DNA of 10,000 nucleotides from Nitrospira sp. (GTDB lineage Bacteria; Nitrospirota; Nitrospiria; Nitrospirales; Nitrospiraceae). Below are positions 6,112-10,000 of this stretch, piece after piece; positions within the stretch are counted from its first letter, which is position 1, and every line of letters starts with the position of its first letter. The stretch lies in the NCBI GenBank assembly GCA_020216985.1, contig JAIWOH010000053.1, positions 1 through 10,000 of the forward strand. Reading direction: 5' to 3'. The notes under the pieces are model-generated. The model did no database searches. It was not told where the DNA came from and was given only the letters and a program-made list of their open reading frames with translations. The position numbers and the translations under genes were made by a program.

Positions 6112-7437
6112 TCACGCCGTTTGGTCCGTCTGCCATGCGCGACGTCCCACCGACACGTGCGTGAAACCCGCCGCCGTCACTTTTTCCGGGTCATAGACGT
6201 TGCGCAGGTCGAGCAAGAGGGGGCGGCGCATCACGGCTTTGAGTCGATCAAAGTCCAGACTCCTGAACAGATTCCACTCGGTCATGATGATCAGGGCGTC
6301 CGCCCCTTCGGCCGCATGGTAGGCGTCCCGGCACGGCTGCAACTGGGGGAGGAGTCGGCAGGCCTCTTCCAACGCCTCGGGGTCGTACGCACGAACGGAC
6401 GCGCCCTCCGCCAGCAGCTCCTTGCCGATCGCCAAGGCCGGCGCTTCTCGAAGATCGTTGGTGTTGGGCTTGAACGAGAGGCCCAGCAGCCCCAACGTTT
6501 TCCCCTCCAGCCCCCCAAGAGCCTCGCGAATTTTCACGGTCATCCGCTTCCGCTGCGCCTCGTTCACGCGCGAGGTGGCCATGGCGATCTGCATGGGATG
6601 GCCGTACCGCTCGCCGGTCTGGATGAGAGCGGCCAAATCCTTCGGGAAACACGATCCGCCGAAGCCGGGCCCCGCGTGGAGAAACTTCGAGCCGATCCGA
6701 TTGTCGAGCCCCATCCCTTTGGCGACGTGTTGGACGTTCGCGCCGACCAGCTCGCAGAGGTTGGCGATCTCGTTGATGAACGAAATTTTCGTCGCGAGGA
6801 AGGCGTTCGAGGCGTATTTGATCAGTTCGGCGGTCGGGATATCCGTCACGACGAACGGCGTTTCGATCAGATACAGGGGCCGGTAGAGATCTTTCATGAT
6901 CGCGATCGCCTGTTCGCTGTCCGCTCCCAATACGACGCGATTCGGTCGCATGAAATCTTCGATGGCCGAGCCTTCGCGCAAGAACTCGGGATTCGAGACG
7001 ATGTCGAATCGATGGGGAACCGGTTGCGTAGCCTTGATCACCTCGCGGAGCTTCTCCCCCGTTCCCACCGGCACGGTCGATTTCGTGACGATGACCTTGT
7101 AGTCCGTCATGTGGCGGGCGATGCCCCTGCCCACTTCCTCGACGTAGGACAAGTCCGCGGAACCGTCGCCGCGCGGCGGGGTTCCGACGGCGATAAAGAT
7201 CACCAGCGCCTTCTCGACGGCTCTGGCGATGTCCGTCGTAAAACTCAGTCGGCCTTCCCGCACTCCCTTAGCCACCAATTCCGTAATGCCCGGCTCATAG
7301 AAGGGAACTTTGCCCTTCTCCAGCTTTTCGATTCGTCCGGGATCATTATCCATACAGGTGACGTTGACGCCGAACTCCGCGAAGCACGCCCCGGTGACCA
7401 GCCCGACATAGCCCGTGCCAATAATGCTGATGTGCAT
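6112..7437 (-). CDS. ugd: UDP-glucose 6-dehydrogenase
   Basis: This cytoplasmic enzyme oxidises UDP-glucose twice with NAD+ to UDP-glucuronate, a precursor of capsule, exopolysaccharide and modified lipopolysaccharide. The 441-residue length is normal for the bacterial UDP-glucose/GDP-mannose dehydrogenase family. The N-terminal Rossmann motif is IGTGYVGLVTG (6-16) with Asp30 ending the second strand. VGTPPRGDGSADLSYVE (84-100), KSTVPVGT (119-126) and NPEFLREGSA (149-158) are standard. Lys207 and Asn211 lie in LIKYASNAF, and the catalytic Cys263 in GFGGSCFPKD with Asp267. LSFKPNTNDLREAP (320-333) begins the C-terminal domain. AGGAGG at 7444-7449 lies six bases before the ATG. GDP-mannose dehydrogenase is a close alternative, but the motif set and length favour UDP-glucose. 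It has its own promoter and no polysaccharide genes beside it here. Confidence 0.95.
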   Translation of the reverse strand: MHISIIGTGYVGLVTGACFAEFGVNVTCMDNDPGRIEKLEKGKVPFYEPGITELVAKGVREGRLSFTTDIARAVEKALVIFIAVGTPPRGDGSADLSYVEEVGRGIARHMTDYKVIVTKSTVPVGTGEKLREVIKATQPVPHRFDIVSNPEFLREGSAIEDFMRPNRVVLGADSEQAIAIMKDLYRPLYLIETPFVVTDIPTAELIKYASNAFLATKISFINEIANLCELVGANVQHVAKGMGLDNRIGSKFLHAGPGFGGSCFPKDLAALIQTGERYGHPMQIAMATSRVNEAQRKRMTVKIREALGGLEGKTLGLLGLSFKPNTNDLREAPALAIGKELLAEGASVRAYDPEALEEACRLLPQLQPCRDAYHAAEGADALIIMTEWNLFRSLDFDRLKAVMRRPLLLDLRNVYDPEKVTAAGFTHVSVGRRAWQTDQTA

Positions 7438-7463
7438 GAGTCTCCTCCTCGCCGATCCCTTTC

Positions 7464-7495
7464 AAACCGGTTTTAAGCCCGTTCAGTCGTCGGGC
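7464..7495. promoter_or_regulatory. Palindrome and small stem-loop in the ugd leader
   Basis: AAACCGGTTT (7464-7473) is a perfect 10-bp palindrome. Next to it, GCCCG (7477-7481) and CGGGC (7491-7495) form a 5-bp stem with a nine-base loop. Both lie between the predicted ugd start site (near 7489) and its ribosome site, so they could act as an operator or as leader RNA structure. Either may also be chance. Confidence 0.35.
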
Positions 7496-7524
7496 AGTAT
7501 AGCAACAGGTCCCACACTGGGCAA
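7496..7524 (-). promoter_or_regulatory. Sigma-70 promoter of ugd
   Basis: On the minus strand TTGCCC (7519-7524) is followed after exactly 17 bp by TATACT (7496-7501), a near-consensus pair. The predicted start near 7489 gives a leader of about 52 nt to the ATG at 7437. Confidence 0.7.
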
Positions 7525-7574
7525 CGAATGACCGGGAATGGCCGTGTCTCGAGCCAGATGGTTTCGGCCCTTGG

Positions 7575-7604
7575 TTGACTCCCAAGAAACCCGATGAGTA
7601 CAAT
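7575..7604 (+). promoter_or_regulatory. Sigma-70 promoter of the membrane spermidine-synthase-like gene
   Basis: TTGACT (7575-7580) is followed after 18 bp by TACAAT (7599-7604), five of six consensus bases in each hexamer. Transcription would start near 7611, about 93 nt before the ATG at 7704. The promoter diverges from that of ugd, with about 50 bp between the two -35 elements. Confidence 0.7.
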
Positions 7605-7703
7605 CCGGCGCCCGCGCTATCGCACAACGACGCAACGATCCGCTATGTTCCCATCCAACGCCACCATTGTCACCACCTGCTCCATTGAATCGTTCCATCA
7701 TCG

Positions 7704-9266
7704 ATGACTCACCCCGCTTCACATGTTTCTCGCGGCTTTCTGCTGTTCACAGCCCTGGTGACCGGAGCCGTCGTAATGGCGCTGGAGATCATCGGAAGCC
7801 GTCTCCTGGCCCCTGTCTTCGGGAACTCGCTCTACGTCTGGGGAGCCTTGATCGGCGTGATCCTGGCGGCGATGAGCAGCGGCTACGCCTTCGGGGGCTG
7901 GATGGCCGACCGTTACACGGGCGGCGGCGTGTTGGCCGCCCTCCTGCTTGGCTCCGGCAGTTGGACCTTTCTCGTCGCCTGGGGGAACCAGCCGGTGCTC
8001 TTCGAGATCGAGAAGCTCGTGCAGGATCCTCGGTGGGGCCCTTGCCTGGCTGCAACCGTACTGCTCGCGCCACCGGCGTTCGGACTGAGCGGCGTGCTGC
8101 CGGCCATGCTCCGATTGGCCGTCGCGGACATGGCCCACATGGGGTTCCACACGGGCCGCATGATCGCTCTTTCGACGGTCGGCAGTTTGACCGGCACCTG
8201 GGGAACGGCTTTTTTTCTCCTCTCGTGGATCGGCACCCAGTCGCTCCTCACGTGGCTGGGGATCATCCAGATCCTACTCGGCCTCCGGTGGTTGATCACA
8301 GGAACGGCGGCTCACGCATCCATTCGGCTGGTGGCGATGGGCGGCTCCGTCATCATCGGCATCCTGCCCTGGTTCCCGATCCAGCGACTCAACCAACCCA
8401 TCTACCAAGAAGACAGCCCCTACCAGCAGGTGCGGATTCGCGATGACGAGCTGTTTCGGTATTTGATCTTGGATCGCACGTTCCACGCCACCATGTGGAA
8501 AGCCGATCCGGTGGCCCTCTTTCTCCCCTACAGTCAACTGATGGTGGCCACCCTGGCCCTCCATCCGGAACCGAAACAGGCGTTGATCCTCGGCCATGGA
8601 GGAGGATCGATCGCCAAATGGCTCGCGCGACAGTGGCCGACACTGGAGGTGGACGTCGTGGAGGTCGATCCCGCCGTCGTCCGGATGGCGGAGGTCTATT
8701 TCGATTATCACCCGCCGGCCAATCACCGGGTCTTCATCAAAGACGCCAGGGCCTTCTTAAGAAGCATGGATCGGACCTACGACGTCATCTGGATCGATGC
8801 CTTTGCGCGAGACATGATCCCGTTTCATCTGACGACCGTCGAGTTTTTTGCTCTGGTGCGGGCGCACTTGGCACCGGAAGGTATTTTGGCGGTCAATCTC
8901 GCCTCATCCGGTACGGAGGGAGACCTGGCCAGGGCAGCCTCGGTCGTTCAGACCATGAAACGGAGCTTCCCAACGATCGAAACCTTTGCAGTCGAAGGTC
9001 CATGGAAGACCGGCATGACCCTAGCCAGAAATCTGATCTTTTTCGGAGGACGTCCGATCGAAACCGGCTCGATCGACGAGATCGTGGAGAAGATCACCGA
9101 CATGGCCATGCAACGGCGAGTGCCGGTCGAAGCCATTGCGCTCCTCAGCACTCGAAGAAGCGACCCCTGGCCGGCCGGCATCGAATTGACCGATGATTTT
9201 GCGCCGTACGATCTGCTGATCGGCCGGGAACAAGGGCCGCACCAACGAGAAGAACGGGGATCCTAA
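7704..9266 (+). CDS. Membrane-fused spermidine-synthase-like protein
   Basis: This 520-residue protein joins a hydrophobic N-terminal half to a soluble SAM-type domain. About seven membrane helices can be placed (roughly 12-34, 45-68, 75-95, 115-140, 155-176, 180-200, 207-224). EIIGSRLLAPVFGNSLYVWG (28-47) is the family's typical first-loop pattern. The soluble part has DSPYQQVRI (237-245), a nucleotide-binding loop ILGHGGGSIAKWLA (295-308), an acidic strand end VVEVDPAVVRMA (318-329), KDARAFL (346-352) and YDVIWIDAF (359-367), ending in LTDDFAPYDLLI (495-506). Length fits the fused MFS/spermidine-synthase family. Aspartate pairs expected in true spermidine synthases (the D-x-x-D-P active-site type) are not evident after WIDAF, so aminopropyl transfer should not be assumed. 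Start: an in-frame stop lies just upstream at 7686, and the ATG precedes the first helix closely; no Shine-Dalgarno is visible. Confidence 0.88.
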   Translation: MTHPASHVSRGFLLFTALVTGAVVMALEIIGSRLLAPVFGNSLYVWGALIGVILAAMSSGYAFGGWMADRYTGGGVLAALLLGSGSWTFLVAWGNQPVLFEIEKLVQDPRWGPCLAATVLLAPPAFGLSGVLPAMLRLAVADMAHMGFHTGRMIALSTVGSLTGTWGTAFFLLSWIGTQSLLTWLGIIQILLGLRWLITGTAAHASIRLVAMGGSVIIGILPWFPIQRLNQPIYQEDSPYQQVRIRDDELFRYLILDRTFHATMWKADPVALFLPYSQLMVATLALHPEPKQALILGHGGGSIAKWLARQWPTLEVDVVEVDPAVVRMAEVYFDYHPPANHRVFIKDARAFLRSMDRTYDVIWIDAFARDMIPFHLTTVEFFALVRAHLAPEGILAVNLASSGTEGDLARAASVVQTMKRSFPTIETFAVEGPWKTGMTLARNLIFFGGRPIETGSIDEIVEKITDMAMQRRVPVEAIALLSTRRSDPWPAGIELTDDFAPYDLLIGREQGPHQREERGS

Positions 9267-9310
9267 CCTCACCCCCGTTTCCGACGGTACAGCGACAGCT
9301 CCCAGGACAC

Positions 9311-10000
9311 ATGGACAGCACCAGAAAGAAATGCACCGGCGCGCCCCTTTTCGATCGATACATCGGCATCGACTATTCCGGCGCAAAGACGCCCACCACC
9401 AGCCTGAAGGGGCTGCGGATCTACGCAGCCACCCCTGACGATGATCCGGTGGAAATTCACCCTCCACCCGGCAGACGTCGCTACTGGACGCGCAAGGGCG
9501 CCGCCCTGTGGTTGCTCGAACGATTAAGAGAACCGACCCGAACTCTGATTGGCATCGATCATGGCTTTTCCTTTCCCCTCCCCTATTTCAAGCAGTATTC
9601 AGTGCCGCTCGATTGGCCGGCGTTTCTTGAAGACTTTCACCGCCACTGGCCGACCGACGAAGACCACGTCTCGGTTGATGATGCACGATACGGCAGAGTC
9701 GGAACGGGACAGGCCCGCCTGGGCCATCCCTGCTGGTTGAGACTGACCGAGCAACGGACACGCGCAGCCAAATCGGTCTTTCGGTTCGACGTGGAAGGAT
9801 CGGTCGCCAAGTCCACTCATGCGGGTTTGCCGTGGCTGTTGATGATCCGCCAACTGGCTGGAACACACATCCATTTCTGGCCCTTCGACGGATGGGAGAT
9901 TCCCTCCGGGCTCTCAGTCATCGCGGAGGTCTATCCCTCGCTCTGGCAGCGAGAAATCCCAACAGAGGGACACACACCGGACCAACAAGACGCCTATGCC
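9311..10000 (+). CDS. DUF429-like predicted RNase H-fold nuclease (cut by right edge)
   Basis: An open frame begins at the ATG at 9311 and runs uninterrupted to the end of the window (230 residues). YIGIDYSGAK (17-26) resembles the first strand of RNase H-like folds with Asp21. LIGIDHGFSFPLP (79-91) matches the second strand position with Asp83. VIAEVYPSLW (203-212) contains the EVYP motif typical of DUF429-type proteins, and TPDQQDAYA (222-230) resembles their final D-A helix with Asp227. The middle (about 92-200) is richer in His, Arg and Trp than usual, so this may be a distinct subgroup. AGGA at 9304-9307 is only three bases before the ATG, a weak ribosome site, but no other in-frame start exists after the previous stop. 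It follows the preceding gene by 44 bp on the same strand and may share its transcript. The activity is a prediction from motifs. Confidence 0.75.
   Translation, partial: MDSTRKKCTGAPLFDRYIGIDYSGAKTPTTSLKGLRIYAATPDDDPVEIHPPPGRRRYWTRKGAALWLLERLREPTRTLIGIDHGFSFPLPYFKQYSVPLDWPAFLEDFHRHWPTDEDHVSVDDARYGRVGTGQARLGHPCWLRLTEQRTRAAKSVFRFDVEGSVAKSTHAGLPWLLMIRQLAGTHIHFWPFDGWEIPSGLSVIAEVYPSLWQREIPTEGHTPDQQDAYA

Noticed and set aside
6121..7476. 451-codon plus-strand open frame covering the whole ugd gene
   Set aside because: It is antisense to a clear UDP-glucose dehydrogenase, has no recognisable domain and low-complexity composition, and is explained by the GC-rich codon use of the true gene.
9588..9874. 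Minus-strand open frames near the right edge
   Set aside because: They lie antisense to a continuous plus-strand frame with DUF429-like motifs and show no features of their own.

Overview
The window is GC-rich, gene-dense bacterial chromosome. It holds eight genes, two of them cut by the window edges, and no RNA genes, CRISPR array, transposase or phage gene. Nothing fixes the taxon. High GC, many HEAT-repeat proteins, an envelope sugar-nucleotide dehydrogenase and a membrane-fused spermidine-synthase homologue would fit an environmental Gram-negative such as a Nitrospirota-type bacterium, but that is a weak inference. The exported beta-propeller with an AxA-type signal peptide favours a cell with a periplasm.

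Layout. Positions 3-422 hold the C-terminus of a HEAT-repeat protein. It is followed in the same reading frame by a small DUF393/DCC-type thiol-disulfide protein (483-920). A convergent gene (951-2204, minus) encodes an exported beta-propeller protein. A 159-bp divergent region separates it from the main feature: four consecutive plus-strand genes (2364-6107) made almost entirely of HEAT repeats. The first three overlap by 4 and 8 bp and the fourth follows after 21 bp, so they look like one translationally coupled operon. The fourth protein carries an extra N-terminal beta-rich domain. With the left-edge fragment, five HEAT-repeat genes lie within about 6 kb.

The HEAT operon ends 4 bp from the stop codon of a convergent UDP-glucose 6-dehydrogenase gene (6112-7437, minus), which has its catalytic cysteine and NAD-binding motif. 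Its 266-bp upstream region carries two good sigma-70-type promoters facing opposite ways: one for ugd and one for a seven-helix membrane protein fused to a spermidine-synthase-like domain (7704-9266). The last gene (9311 to the right edge) resembles RNase H-fold predicted nucleases of the DUF429 type and runs out of the window.

How the genes work together. UDP-glucose dehydrogenase supplies UDP-glucuronate for surface polysaccharide. The HEAT operon has no recognisable enzyme, so its products are most simply read as a set of scaffold or adaptor proteins that may assemble with each other or bind a shared partner encoded elsewhere. It is the least explained and most interesting part of the window.
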